DNA of 64,000 bases from NCBI RefSeq assembly GCF_002812985.1, contig NZ_PGCP01000003.1, forward strand, positions 295,235 through 359,234, given 5' to 3'. Source of the DNA: Aeromonas lusitana. GTDB lineage: Bacteria > Pseudomonadota > Gammaproteobacteria > Enterobacterales > Aeromonadaceae. Positions within the stretch are counted from its first letter, which is position 1. Each line of letters starts with the position of its first letter. Below are positions 1 through 9,300 of the stretch, in pieces. The notes under the pieces are model-generated. The model made no database searches, was not told the DNA's origin, and saw only the letters and a program-made list of their open reading frames with translations. The position numbers were made by a program, and so were the translations under genes.

Positions 1-653
1 TTGGTGATGAACTGGCCGGCGGAGAGCTGGAAGATCCGCTTCATGCGCCGCTCAAACTGGGCGACTGATACCCCGGCTCGCCTCGCCAGCGATTCAATAC
101 GCAAGGGGGCGGAATAATGGGTGAGGATGTGGTCGACCGCCTCGACGAAGCGATCGTCGATGAAGCCGGCCCGGCTCGGCTCGTGCAGATCGCGTGACAT
201 GCATACCAGGCCGACAATGGCGCCACTGGCATCGCGCAGCGGCTCCTTGTTGGTCAGACACCAGCCGGGGCTGCGGTCGTTAAACAGGGTCAGATCGAGA
301 TTGTCCACTACGGGCTCACCGGTGCCAAACAGGCGCTCGTCCTGGGCCTGGTAGCGGGTTGCCATGTGAAGCGGGAAGATCTCGTGAGCCGTCTTGCCGA
401 TGGCGTCATGCCGGCTTGCCAGGCCACAGCGCTCAGTACAGGCCTCGCTGATGCTCACATAACGGCCGGCTCTGTCCTTGATGGAGAAGACAATGTCCGG
501 GGCCCGATCGAACAGGGCCTCGAGGCACCGCGCGTCGGGCAGCGCCCGAAAGAACTGCTGCCGCCAGGTATCCAGATCGGCGCGCAGATGCCCCGGGCGG
601 GGAGGTTGGGTGGGCAGCCACGCCGCGAGGGCGCAGGAAGTCTCTCTCATCAT
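1..653 (-). CDS. PAS-domain AraC-family transcriptional regulator (3' end off window)
   Basis: A minus-strand reading frame runs from an ATG pair at 653/650 off the left edge without a stop, so the gene is partial. The first ~130 residues hold a PAS-like sensor region (FDRAPDIVFSIKDRAGRYVS, then a segment ending GLVCMSRDLHE). This is followed by the start of an AraC-type helix-turn-helix (LRIESLARRAGVSVAQFERR, MKRIFQLSAGQFI). The order PAS then AraC is typical of one-component regulators that sense a small ligand or redox state. The ligand and targets cannot be told from the window. The choice between the two adjacent ATGs is uncertain. It is transcribed away from the stefin-like gene's terminator and appears to be a stand-alone gene. 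Confidence 0.85.
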   Translation of the reverse strand, partial: MMRETSCALAAWLPTQPPRPGHLRADLDTWRQQFFRALPDARCLEALFDRAPDIVFSIKDRAGRYVSISEACTERCGLASRHDAIGKTAHEIFPLHMATRYQAQDERLFGTGEPVVDNLDLTLFNDRSPGWCLTNKEPLRDASGAIVGLVCMSRDLHEPSRAGFIDDRFVEAVDHILTHYSAPLRIESLARRAGVSVAQFERRMKRIFQLSAGQFIT

Positions 654-717
654 CCATGTCCTTGTTTGTGTATCCATACGAAGCGCAACAGTCGGTGGAG
701 CAGACTGTATTCGATTT

Positions 718-744
718 AAAAAAGAAAAGACGCCGCTCGGCGTC
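718..744 (-). terminator. Rho-independent terminator of the stefin-like gene
   Basis: GACGCC-GCTC-GGCGTC (729-744) forms a hairpin. On the minus strand it is followed by a T-rich run (TTTTCTTTTTT), directly after the stop of the small gene at 818. T residues also follow on the plus strand, so it may work in both directions. Confidence 0.8.
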
Positions 745-817
745 TTTTTCATTGGTGAGGTTTTGAGGCTAGCCGATCAATGACTTCACACCCTCCCAAA
801 CTCATCTCGCTACCGGA

Positions 818-1090
818 TCAGATAGGGGTGATGGAGGTGATATGGGCTGAACCATCCAGGGACTGGAAGATCTGCACCACGGCTTCCCCGTGGATCGGGT
901 TGGGCAGCGGCACAGTGCTCTTGCATTTGAAGCGGTAATTGGTACCGGCCACCACCTGGGTGGAAACTTCGAAGGGCTTATACTGCACCCCCACAAATCC
1001 TTTCAGCGCTGCATCGAATACCGCCTGATCTTTTGCGGTCAACTTGTGATATGCCGTCCATCCGCCAACAAGCACTGCTTGTTCTGACAT
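818..1090 (-). CDS. Stefin-like (cystatin family) protein, 90 aa
   Basis: This small cytosolic-type protein has no signal peptide. It carries the hallmarks of type-1 cystatins (stefins), which are tight-binding inhibitors of papain-like cysteine proteases. Visible motifs are a Gly pair near the N-terminus (LVGGW), the first-hairpin signature QVVAG within TQVVAGTNYRFKC (~residues 44-56), and a downstream VVQIFQSLDG segment. That segment lines up with the VHLRVFQSLP strand-loop of animal stefin B. The start at 1090 is chosen over upstream in-frame ATGs because GGAGGG lies six bases ahead of it. The gene stands alone between two terminators. The family assignment is strong by motif, but inhibitory activity is inferred. 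The second binding loop looks shortened. Confidence 0.8.
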   Translation of the reverse strand: MSEQAVLVGGWTAYHKLTAKDQAVFDAALKGFVGVQYKPFEVSTQVVAGTNYRFKCKSTVPLPNPIHGEAVVQIFQSLDGSAHITSITPI

Positions 1091-1413
1091 AACAAACCCT
1101 CCGTAATTACTTGCCCTACTCATATGGCTGTTCGGGATCCGCCCCGTTGATTCAAGTGGTTTCCGGACTCCACCGGGGGAGATGCCGAAGATCGGCGCTA
1201 TGGCCTGCAGCTGGCATGAACGCGTGCTGACACCACACTCCCCTCTTGCCACGACCGGCGCCTCACAGCATCGGTCTCAATTGGCATGAATGAGCCTAGT
1301 TCTGATAACAAACAAATCAATAAGATACCCACTGTCAGAAATGACAGTGGCAAGTGGGCACAAAAGGTACTCAAGAAAAGCAGATTGGAACGCAAACGAT
1401 TGATAAAAGAAAA
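1091..1413. other. Intergenic region upstream of the stefin-like gene
   Basis: No credible gene is seen here. The stretch contains a perfect 8-bp inverted repeat, CCACTGTC-N6-GACAGTGG, at 1329-1350. It has no T-tract and could be an operator or an RNA hairpin. The promoter of the stefin-like gene must lie here, but no clear -35/-10 pair was identified. Confidence 0.5.
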
Positions 1414-1430
1414 GACGCCTCAAGGGCGTC
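1404..1430 (-). terminator. Rho-independent terminator of guaBA
   Basis: GACGCC-TCAAG-GGCGTC (1414-1430) is followed on the minus strand by TTTTCTTTTA. It sits 44 bases beyond the guaA stop codon. A T5 run also follows on the plus strand, so it may be bidirectional. Confidence 0.8.
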
Positions 1431-1473
1431 TTTTTGACAGTTTTGCGTTATCGGCAGGAAAAGGGGTTAACCC

Positions 1474-3063
1474 TTATTCCCATTCGATGGTTGCGGGCGG
1501 CTTGCCGGAGACGTCGTACACCACGCGGGAGATGCCGTTGATCTCGTTGATGATGCGATTCGAGACGTGACCGAGGAAGTCGTACGGCAGGTGAGCCCAG
1601 TGAGCGGTCATGAAGTCGATGGTCTCGACGGCGCGCAGGGCAATGACCCAGTCATACTTGCGACCGTCGCCCATGACACCGACGGAGCGCACCGGCAGGA
1701 AGACGGCGAACGCCTGACTGACCTGGTTGTAGAGATCGGCCTTGCGCAGCTCTTCGATGAAGACCGCATCGGCTTTGCGCAGCAGATCGCAGTACTCTTT
1801 CCTCACTTCGCCAAGGACGCGTACGCCCAGACCCGGGCCCGGGAACGGATGACGGTAGAGCATGTCGTAGGGCAGACCCAGCTCCAGGCCGACGCGGCGC
1901 ACCTCGTCCTTGAACAGCTCGCGCAAGGGCTCGACCAGACCCATCTTCATCTCTTCCGGCAGGCCGCCGACGTTGTGGTGAGACTTGATGACATGGGCCT
2001 TGCCGGTGGCGCTGGCGGCGGATTCGATGACATCCGGGTAGATGGTACCCTGAGCCAGCCACTTGGCATTCTTGAGCTTCTTGGCTTCATCGTCGAACAC
2101 TTCCACGAAGACGCGACCGATAGTCTTGCGCTTGGCTTCCGGCTCGTCGATACCCGCCAGAGCAGACAGGAAGCGCTCCTCGGCGTCGACCTTGACGATC
2201 TTCAGACCGAAGTGGTCACCGAACATCTCCATCACCTGGGTGCCTTCGTTCAGGCGCAGCAGGCCGTTGTCCACGAACACGCAAGTCAGGCGATCGCCGA
2301 TGGCGCGGTGCACCAGCATGGCAACAACGGAAGAATCCACGCCGCCGGAGAGGCCCAGGATCACCTCATCCTCACCCACCTGCTCGCGGATGCGGGCGAC
2401 GGCGTCGTCGATGATGGTAGCCGGGGTCCACAGGCACTCGCAGCCGCAGATGTCCTTGACGAAGTGCTCCAGCAGACGGGCGCCCTGACGGGTGTGGGTC
2501 ACTTCCGGATGGAACTGCACGCCGTAGAATTTCTTCTCTTCACAGGCCATGGCGGCGTGGGGGCAGGTCGCGGTCTGAGCTATGGTGGTGAAGCCGGCCG
2601 GGATTGTGGTGACCTTGTCGCCGTGGCTCATCCAGACGTCCAGCAGGGCGTGGCCGTTCGGGGCGATGGCGTCTTCGATGTTGCGCAGCAAGGCGCTGGC
2701 CTGGCCGGACTGACCCAGCACTTCGACCTGGGCATAACCAAATTCACGTTCGGTGGAGGATTGCACCTTGCCGCCGAGCTGCTCGGCCATGGTCTGCATG
2801 CCGTAGCAGATGCCGAATACCGGCACGCCGGCGTTGAACACATACTCGGGGGCGCGGGGGCTGCCGGCCTCGGTCACGGATTCCGGGCCGCCGGAGAGGA
2901 TGATGCCGTTCGGATTGAAGTCGCGGATCTGCTCTTCGGTCACGTCCCAGGCCCACAGCTCGCAGTAGACGCCGATTTCACGAACGCGGCGGGCGATAAG
3001 CTGGGTGTACTGGGAACCAAAATCCAGGATCAGGATACGGTGAGCGTGAATATTTTTAGTCAT
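1474..3063 (-). CDS. guaA: GMP synthase (glutamine-hydrolysing)
   Basis: Converts XMP to GMP using glutamine and ATP, the last step of guanine nucleotide synthesis. The 529-residue protein has the family's usual layout. An N-terminal class I glutamine amidotransferase domain carries the nucleophile Cys86 in GICYGMQ and the His/Glu pair in FHPEVTH. It is followed by the ATP-pyrophosphatase domain with P-loop GLSGGVDSS and a C-terminal dimerisation domain ending PPATIEWE. It lies 84 bases downstream of guaB on the same strand and is very likely cotranscribed with it, as in other gammaproteobacteria. The start ATG gives the expected Cys86 numbering. The length is close to the usual 525. Confidence 0.98.
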   Translation of the reverse strand: MTKNIHAHRILILDFGSQYTQLIARRVREIGVYCELWAWDVTEEQIRDFNPNGIILSGGPESVTEAGSPRAPEYVFNAGVPVFGICYGMQTMAEQLGGKVQSSTEREFGYAQVEVLGQSGQASALLRNIEDAIAPNGHALLDVWMSHGDKVTTIPAGFTTIAQTATCPHAAMACEEKKFYGVQFHPEVTHTRQGARLLEHFVKDICGCECLWTPATIIDDAVARIREQVGEDEVILGLSGGVDSSVVAMLVHRAIGDRLTCVFVDNGLLRLNEGTQVMEMFGDHFGLKIVKVDAEERFLSALAGIDEPEAKRKTIGRVFVEVFDDEAKKLKNAKWLAQGTIYPDVIESAASATGKAHVIKSHHNVGGLPEEMKMGLVEPLRELFKDEVRRVGLELGLPYDMLYRHPFPGPGLGVRVLGEVRKEYCDLLRKADAVFIEELRKADLYNQVSQAFAVFLPVRSVGVMGDGRKYDWVIALRAVETIDFMTAHWAHLPYDFLGHVSNRIINEINGISRVVYDVSGKPPATIEWE

Positions 3064-3125
3064 TTTATTCCTGCTTCAGGCTGATGTTGTCACAAAAAGC
3101 GTGGGGGCTAAAAAAGGGTGGAGAA

Positions 3126-3144
3126 ACGGGGCCGCAGCCCCGTT
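3126..3144 (-). terminator. Hairpin in the guaB-guaA gap (possible attenuator)
   Basis: ACGGGGC-CGCAG-CCCCGT is a GC-rich hairpin just after the guaB stop. On the minus strand only a short T-run follows (CCCCGTTTCTCC), so it may protect or weakly attenuate the transcript, not fully end it. Confidence 0.45.
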
Positions 3145-3147
3145 TTA

Positions 3148-4611
3148 TCAGCCCATCCGATAGTTGGGGGCTTCTTTGGTAATGGTCACATCGTGGACGT
3201 GGGACTCTTTCATCCCGGCGCCCGAGATGCGCACGAACTCGGCCTTGGTGCGCATGTCGTCTATGGTGGCGCTGCCGGTCAGCCCCATGGAGGAGCGCAG
3301 GCCGCCCATCTGCTGGTGAATGATCTCTTTGAGGCGGCCCTTGTACGGTACGCGCCCTTCGATCCCTTCCGGCACCAGCTTGTCGGCGGCGTTGTCAGTC
3401 TGGAAGTAGCGATCGCTTGAGCCCTTGGACATGGCGCCCAAGGAGCCCATGCCGCGGTAGGACTTGAAGGAGCGGCCCTGGTAGAGCTCGATTTCACCCG
3501 GTGCCTCTTCGGTACCGGCGAACATGGAGCCGACCATGACGCAGCTAGCGCCGGCGGCGATGGCCTTGGCGAGATCCCCTGAGAAACGGATGCCGCCATC
3601 GGCAATGACAGGGATGCCGGTGCCTTCCAGGGCATCGACTGCGTCGGAGATGGCGGTGATCTGGGGCACGCCGACACCGGTCACGATGCGGGTAGTACAG
3701 ATGGAGCCAGGGCCGATACCGACCTTGACGGCGTTGACGCCCGCTTCCACCAGCGCCAGGGCGCCGGAGCCGGTAGCCACGTTGCCACCGATGATTTGAA
3801 GATCCGGATAGGCTTCGCGAGTGGCCTTGATGCGATCCAGCACGCCCTGGGAGTGGCCATGGGAGGAGTCAATCAGCAGCACGTCCACACCGGCCTCGAC
3901 CAGGGCGGCGACGCGCTCCTCGTTGCCGGCACCGGCACCGACGGCGGCACCGACCCGCAGGCGACCCTTGTCGTCTTTACAGGCGTTGGGCTTGCGCTCG
4001 GCTTTTTGGAAGTCTTTGACAGTGATCATGCCCTTCAACTTGAAGTCGGCGTTGACCACCAGCACCTTCTCGATACGGTGCTTTTGCATCAGAGCAACCA
4101 CCTCTTCACGAGGAGCACCTTCACGCACTGTGACCAGACGATCCTTCTGGGTCATGACTTGTTCGACGGTCTGGGAGAGATCGATCACGAAGCGCACATC
4201 ACGGCCGGTAATGATACCCACCAGCACATTGCCGTCGGTGACGACGGGGTAGCCGGCGAAGCCATTCTTGAGGCTCAGCTCCTTGATCTGGGCGATGGTC
4301 ATGTCGGGACGCACGGTGACGGGGTCAGAGACGACGCCGCTCTCGTACTTCTTGACCTTGCGCACTTCGAAGGCCTGTTGCTCGATGGACATGTTCTTGT
4401 GAATAAAACCAATGCCGCCTTCCTGGGCCAGTGCGATAGCCAGACGGGCTTCGGTCACTGTGTCCATGGCAGCGGAAATCATCGGAATATTCAGGGAGAT
4501 AGCAGACGTGAGCTTGGTGCGCAGGTCGGCGGTATTCGGAAGAACAGTGGAGTGGGCTGGAACCAACAATACATCGTCGAAGGTCAGCGCTTCTTTGGCA
4601 ATCCTGAGCAT
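3148..4611 (-). CDS. guaB: Inosine-5'-monophosphate dehydrogenase
   Basis: Oxidises IMP to XMP with NAD+, the committed step to guanine nucleotides. At 487 residues the length is normal. The (beta/alpha)8 barrel carries the catalytic loop [11 protein letters not shown] with the active-site Cys, and the flap region follows. Two CBS domains are inserted after residue ~95 ([18 protein letters not shown] and [19 protein letters not shown]). The N-terminus [18 protein letters not shown] is the standard bacterial start. First gene of a guaB-guaA operon. In enteric bacteria guaB diverges directly from xseA; here xseA lies about 9 kb away, with YitT, amylase, tonB-exbBD and EamA genes in between. Confidence 0.98.
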   Translation of the reverse strand: MLRIAKEALTFDDVLLVPAHSTVLPNTADLRTKLTSAISLNIPMISAAMDTVTEARLAIALAQEGGIGFIHKNMSIEQQAFEVRKVKKYESGVVSDPVTVRPDMTIAQIKELSLKNGFAGYPVVTDGNVLVGIITGRDVRFVIDLSQTVEQVMTQKDRLVTVREGAPREEVVALMQKHRIEKVLVVNADFKLKGMITVKDFQKAERKPNACKDDKGRLRVGAAVGAGAGNEERVAALVEAGVDVLLIDSSHGHSQGVLDRIKATREAYPDLQIIGGNVATGSGALALVEAGVNAVKVGIGPGSICTTRIVTGVGVPQITAISDAVDALEGTGIPVIADGGIRFSGDLAKAIAAGASCVMVGSMFAGTEEAPGEIELYQGRSFKSYRGMGSLGAMSKGSSDRYFQTDNAADKLVPEGIEGRVPYKGRLKEIIHQQMGGLRSSMGLTGSATIDDMRTKAEFVRISGAGMKESHVHDVTITKEAPNYRMG

Positions 4612-4885
4612 GGCAATATCTCACCGTTGTGGAAGTGGGGGTGTAAAATATTGCCGACAAATTTTACTCATGCTTTGGTCACTGGTAAAGAAGTTTTTTG
4701 AATTTTTTATGGCGTAGCCCGATTTAACGGGACCAACGGGGCAAAAAACTAATAAATTCAGGCGTAACCATGTCTTTTTGTGGGACAAGATGATCTTTTT
4801 TGCCGTTGGGGCCTTTTTAGCCACCAAGCCCTCGCCAGGGTATTTTTTAACAATTCCCCTGCCCGCCCGGGACGCCGGGGCGGCC

Positions 4886-5518
4886 TCAGTTGCCCTGATA
4901 GCGGCCTGGCTTGTGCCAGTTCATCAGCATGGCGTTCATGGCGAGCGCGCTCAGGGTAGACCAAAGCAGCAAGGAGAGTGGCAGGGTCAGCAAGGAGAGG
5001 ACGAACACCAGCACATCCAGCAGCATCTGGCTCTTGCCCGCGTTGATACCGGCGCGCCGTTGCAGCCAGAGCGTGACCACGCCGACGCCCCCGACCGAAG
5101 CATTGTGGCGCGCGAGAGACAAGACCCCCATGCCGAGGAAGGTGCCCCCCACCAGGGCGGAAAACAAGGGGTGAATGTAGCTCACCGTCAGCAGCAGTGG
5201 CACCCCCTGGGTCGCGGCCGAGAGCGCCAGGTTGACCACCAAGGTCTTGAGCATGAAGGCCCGGCCCATGGTGAAGTAGCTGAACACCAGAAACGGCAGG
5301 TTGGCCAGGAAGAACAGCAGGCCGATGGGCAGGCTGCTGACATGGGCGAGCAACAGCGCGATGCCGGCGATGCCGCCGGTGATCATGCCGGAGCATTTGA
5401 GCAGATTGAGCCCCACGGCGATAAACATGACGCCGAGCACCATGCCGTACACATCGTCCTTGAGAGTATGTGCCAGCCCCTTGCCCGCCGGGGATGACAT
5501 GGTCATTTCACCTTCCAT
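4886..5518 (-). CDS. YitT-family integral membrane protein
   Basis: A 210-residue very hydrophobic protein with about five to six predicted membrane segments. It has the glycine-rich GMITGGIAGIALLL and VGGTFLGMGVLSLARHNASVGGVGV motifs of the YitT (DUF161) family. Members are bacterial inner-membrane proteins of mostly unknown transport function. This copy ends soon after the last membrane segment and lacks the soluble DUF2179 domain found on many Gram-positive members. It is a single gene. The ~0.8 kb upstream holds a sigma-54-like promoter and two NtrC-like palindromes in the right orientation, so nitrogen control is suggested. The start could also be a few residues further in, at the MTMSS methionine. 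Confidence 0.85.
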   Translation of the reverse strand: MEGEMTMSSPAGKGLAHTLKDDVYGMVLGVMFIAVGLNLLKCSGMITGGIAGIALLLAHVSSLPIGLLFFLANLPFLVFSYFTMGRAFMLKTLVVNLALSAATQGVPLLLTVSYIHPLFSALVGGTFLGMGVLSLARHNASVGGVGVVTLWLQRRAGINAGKSQMLLDVLVFVLSLLTLPLSLLLWSTLSALAMNAMLMNWHKPGRYQGN

Positions 5519-5680
5519 ATGACTCCTTATTTGACCCTTTTGACCCTGAATAACCTAATGACGCGACTTCGTGAGCCGATCCCCGACCGTATACGGGCGC
5601 CGCGTGCTCGCAATATCTTGCATGGCAGCCACACCTGGGAGGGAACTCGTTTTCCATCCCGCGAGATGCCGACAAGTTGC

Positions 5681-5696
5681 AGCAAAAACGGCGCCA
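5681..5696 (-). promoter_or_regulatory. Candidate sigma-54 promoter for the YitT gene
   Basis: On the minus strand TGGCGCC-GTTT-TTGCT matches the -24/-12 consensus TGGCACG-N4-TTGCW at 10 of 12 defined positions, with the obligatory GG-N10-GC spacing. It points at the YitT gene and would give a leader of about 150 bases. Confidence 0.6.
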
Positions 5697-5974
5697 ACCA
5701 ACACAAGAGACCATTAAACAATAAATATTCAGAGTTAACGTCTAATGCGAACATCAAAAGCAGTTCGTTATATCTGCCTGAAAACTCCCGGATCCGGCGA
5801 GTCAGCATGTTTGCACTGCCCAAGTGCGCCGCTGCTTAAAACTCGGTCACGGCTCGGGCCTGAAACCGGCAAGAGGCCCGCGGCGCAAGGCCTGCAGCCG
5901 GATTTTGAGAATTCGCATCCTCACTCGGACCTGCCGTTATTGCCCAAGGTGCCGATCTGAGTGCATCACGACGC

Positions 5975-6008
5975 GCACCATTAAGGTGCGATAGCACCAC
6001 TTCGGTGC
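5975..6008. promoter_or_regulatory. Pair of NtrC-like enhancer palindromes
   Basis: GCACCATTAAGGTGC (5975-5989) and GCACCACTTCGGTGC (5994-6008) both fit the NtrC binding consensus GCACCA-N3-TGGTGC with one mismatch. Their centres are 19 bases apart. They lie ~290 bases upstream of the sigma-54-like promoter. Enhancer sites act at such distances, but this is further than the usual 100-150. Confidence 0.55.
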
Positions 6009-6208
6009 AAAGAATCCATATAACGCACCTGGCAACCAAGGAGTTCATCCTCCCCTGACGGCGCACAGAAGATCCCTCCCCTAGCAAGCGAGCGGGGCTA
6101 TCACTTGCAGCACATAAAGGCCCTTCCTACGGCGCACAAGGTCTCCTTTTTCTTATCGTATTCAGGGAGAACTGCATTGATTCAGGGAATGCCGCGCATA
6201 TCGCAGCG

Positions 6209-6257
6209 GGTAGCAGGTAGCAGGTAGCAGGTAGCAGGTAGCAGGTAGCAGGTAGCG
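6209..6257. repeat. Heptanucleotide tandem repeat (GGTAGCA)7
   Basis: Six perfect copies of GGTAGCA and a seventh with one change (GGTAGCG) run head to tail. The repeat lies between the amylase terminator and the YitT control region and is not inside a credible gene. Confidence 0.95.
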
Positions 6258-6301
6258 CGAGTATCCGCAGCATGGATCCAACGCGGGTATAAAACGAACA
6301 T

Positions 6302-6326
6302 AAAAAAGTCGGCCCTTGGGCCGACT
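6302..6326 (-). terminator. Rho-independent terminator of the amylase gene
   Basis: AGTCGGCCC-TT-GGGCCGACT is followed on the minus strand by a T-run (TTTTTT partly inside the stem). It is about 70 bases past the amylase stop. Confidence 0.85.
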
Positions 6327-6393
6327 CTGAGTGCTATTCGCTGTCATTGCAGCGAGCTGCGACCCCGGCATGCCGGGCTGCTTATAAACCGTA

Positions 6394-9300
6394 TCATTTC
6401 AAATACTTGCCATCGCTCCCTATCTTGCCCGGGCCGTTCAGCACCCAGACCCGCGCCGAGTAGGCGGGCACGGCGAAGCTCAGGCTGCCATTGCTGACGT
6501 TGACCGTGCTGCCGGTCACGGCGTCCTTGTAGCTGCCGTTTTTCACGCCGCTGATGCTTATCTGCTGGGCCGAGTTGGCGGCGAGACCCACGGCCGCGTA
6601 GCTGCCCTCGGCGCCGAGATCGCGCACGAAGCTCATGCCGCTGCCCCACTCGCTCACCTGACTCATGGGCGCCTTTTGCAAAGCGGGCACCGCCTTGCGG
6701 ATCTGGTTCAGGCGCTTGATGTGCTGATAGAGCGGGTGGGAGGCGGTCGCCGGGTTGTCCAGCACGTCGCCGTAGTAGGCGCGGCCGGTCTGATCCACCG
6801 TCATGGTGGCGCCATCGATGTCTTGCGGCTTGCCGGCCTGGAACATCACCTCCTCCCCGTAGTAGAGGGTCGGGATGCCCCGCGCCGTCCACAGCAGGTT
6901 GTAGGTCATGGCCGCATTGCCCTCTTCCCCGCCGTAGCGGTACTTGAAGTCGTTGTCCGGCCCCACGTCATGGTTCTGGAAGAAGGTGATGAGCTTGGTG
7001 GCATCCCCGTAGACCCAGTCCATGCCGAAGATACCACCGACCCCGCCAAAGCTGCCCTTGGTGACGTTGTCACGGAAGGTGGAGAAGAGGGAGAAGTCGA
7101 GCACCGACAGGCCGGAATCCCCGCCGGCGCGCGGATTGGCCGGATCGCTGGTGGTGCGGGTGTACCACCAGGGGCGGATCACCGCGGAGGCGTTGTCGTT
7201 GGCGATCTCGGATCCCCAGCCTGTGCCCTTCACCAGGTTCTCGCCAAACACGAACAGCCCGGGTTTGTGGGCCTGCCAGTCGTGGACATAAGTCAGCAGT
7301 TCGTCGCGCTCTATGTGCTTGAGGGTATCGATGCGGATGGCGTCGACCCCCATGTCGAGGTACTGGTGGATGGCGCCGTTGATGTAGGCCTTGACGTTCG
7401 CGTTGCCGGTGGCGAGATCGATGCAATCCCCCGCCATGTGCTTGCGCTGCAGGGAGAGCGGATTCTCCCAGTCACCGCCGGACATGAAGCCGTCAAGGTG
7501 ATACCAGGCGGGATCCAGCCCCTGGGCGTCGATGCCGAAGAAGCGGTTGGGGTTGTAACCGGCGCTCGGTACCGTGCTGCCGGTCTTGGGATCCACCAGG
7601 GGTTGCACACCTTGCGGATCGGACTGACAGCGCGCCTTGTACCAGTCGGGGGCCGCCGGGTTGTCATCGTCACAACGGTTCGCGCTGGTGTAATCCCCGA
7701 GGTTGCCCTGGTAGGGACCGTTGTTGATGAGGCCCTGGCTCGAGCCCGCCGGCACATAGTATTTGATGGGCAGGTGATCGATCCAGGTCTTGCCCCGCAG
7801 GCCATACTGGCTGGAGTGGTTGATCACCACGTCCTGTATCACCTTGATCCCCTTGGCGTGGGCCGCCTGGATAAACTCACGATAACCCGCCCCCGGCGAC
7901 TCCAGCCTAGGGTCAACCCGGTAGAAGTCGTAGGCGTGATAGCCGTGGTAATCGAGGCCGGAGCGGTTTTCCACCGGCGGCGTCACCCAGATGGCGGTGA
8001 AACCGAGATCCTTGATGTAGTCGAGCTTGGCGATCAACCCCTTGAAGTCGCCGCGCCAATGGGGATCCCCCGCCTTGTAGCGATCCCGGTTGTAGTAGTT
8101 GTTGCCGGCATCCCCGTCATAGAAGCGGGCGGTCAGCAGGAAGTAGATGCTCTCCCCGCGAAAATCACCCGCAGCCACTGCCTGATCGCCTATGTAGTAG
8201 CTGAAACTCTGCTCACGGCGATTGCCGGCAGCATCAACCCCCAGGGTTTTGATCACCAGATCGGCGCCGCTGCCCTTGTCGCTGGCGCTGATCCCCTGGC
8301 CATTGTAGAGAGCTGAGCTGGTGCTCGGCGTGCTGCCATCCAGGGTGAAATAGAGCTTGGGCGCGCTGTCCTTGTCATCGCTCACGGTCAAAGTAATGGA
8401 TTGCGCCTGGGCATAATTGCCGGGAGCCGGGCTCGCGCTCACCGTCGGTGCCTGGGTGTCGGCACCGGCAAGCGGCGCCACGTCCAGCGCCTTGCGCTGG
8501 GCATCGAAGCAGATGCGGTAGCTGGTGTTGCCGGTCACCTTGTAGTCCTGGGCCGGGTAGGCTTCGGTCCAGTCCCCCTTGTGATCCACCTTGAAGCGGG
8601 GATCGCTGCTGCCAAAGGCCTGCTCGGTACAGAAATTCACCCCGTCCTGACTGGTCATGGCGGTCAGGCCCCAGTTGTTGGGGGTGCCGCGGAAGTACCA
8701 CTTGTCGCCGCTCTGGGGCGCGGCCACCACCACGCTGGCGCTGCTGCTCCCCTTGGCGCCCTGATCGTCGGTCACCGTCAGGCCATAGGTGAAGGTGCCC
8801 GCCTGGCTGGTGTTGACCACGATACTCTCGGTGGTCTCGCCGCTGCTCCACAGATAACTGGCTATCTGGCCATCGGCATCCGTGGAGTCGCTGCCGCTCA
8901 AGGTGAGCGCCTCACCGATTGCCACATTGACGGTGCCCCCCGGGGTGATCACCGCCAGCGGCGGCTGGTTGTCATCCCCAAGGGGGGTGATGCTGTAGGC
9001 CAGGGTCTGGTCGTTGACCTGGAAGCGGACCGTGCCGGTGCCGCTCCAGAGGATGTCGCCGCCGCTGCGCTCCAGCACCCCATCGGCGTTGCTGTCACCG
9101 TAGTTGGTGGCCCAGTCACCGGCCTGATCGAACTTGAGGCGCTGGCTGGCCTTGCCATCCATGTAGCCCTCGGCCTGCCACAGGTGATCGGCCACCAGGG
9201 TCATGGGCAGGCTAGCCCAGCCGTTGAAGGTGCCGCGCACCTGCAACTGCGGCCAGCTCTTGGCAAAGCCAGTCTGCCCGCAGCCATCCACCGCCGTGGC

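Larger units (their letters stand above)
5519..6301. other. Long non-coding region upstream of the YitT gene
   Basis: About 780 bases between the YitT gene and the amylase terminator contain only short, unconvincing reading frames on both strands. What can be seen is a sigma-54-like promoter at 5681-5696, two palindromes at 5975-6008 and a seven-copy heptamer repeat at 6209-6257. Part of it (about 5690-5800) is AT-rich compared with its surroundings. Confidence 0.6.

Noticed and set aside
1198..1395. A 65-codon minus-strand frame with a hydrophobic stretch
   Set aside because: It contains the 8-bp inverted repeat, lacks a ribosome site, and has no resemblance to known small proteins.
1567..3084. 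A 505-codon frame antisense to guaA, and a similar 301-codon one antisense to guaB
   Set aside because: Both are shadows of strongly conserved enzymes on the minus strand.
5527..5823. A 98-codon minus-strand frame just upstream of the YitT gene
   Set aside because: It overlaps the sigma-54-like promoter, has no good ribosome site and has an unconvincing composition.
6676..8316. A 546-codon frame antisense to the amylase
   Set aside because: The minus strand carries full GH13 catalytic motifs; the antisense frame has no domain and no ribosome site.
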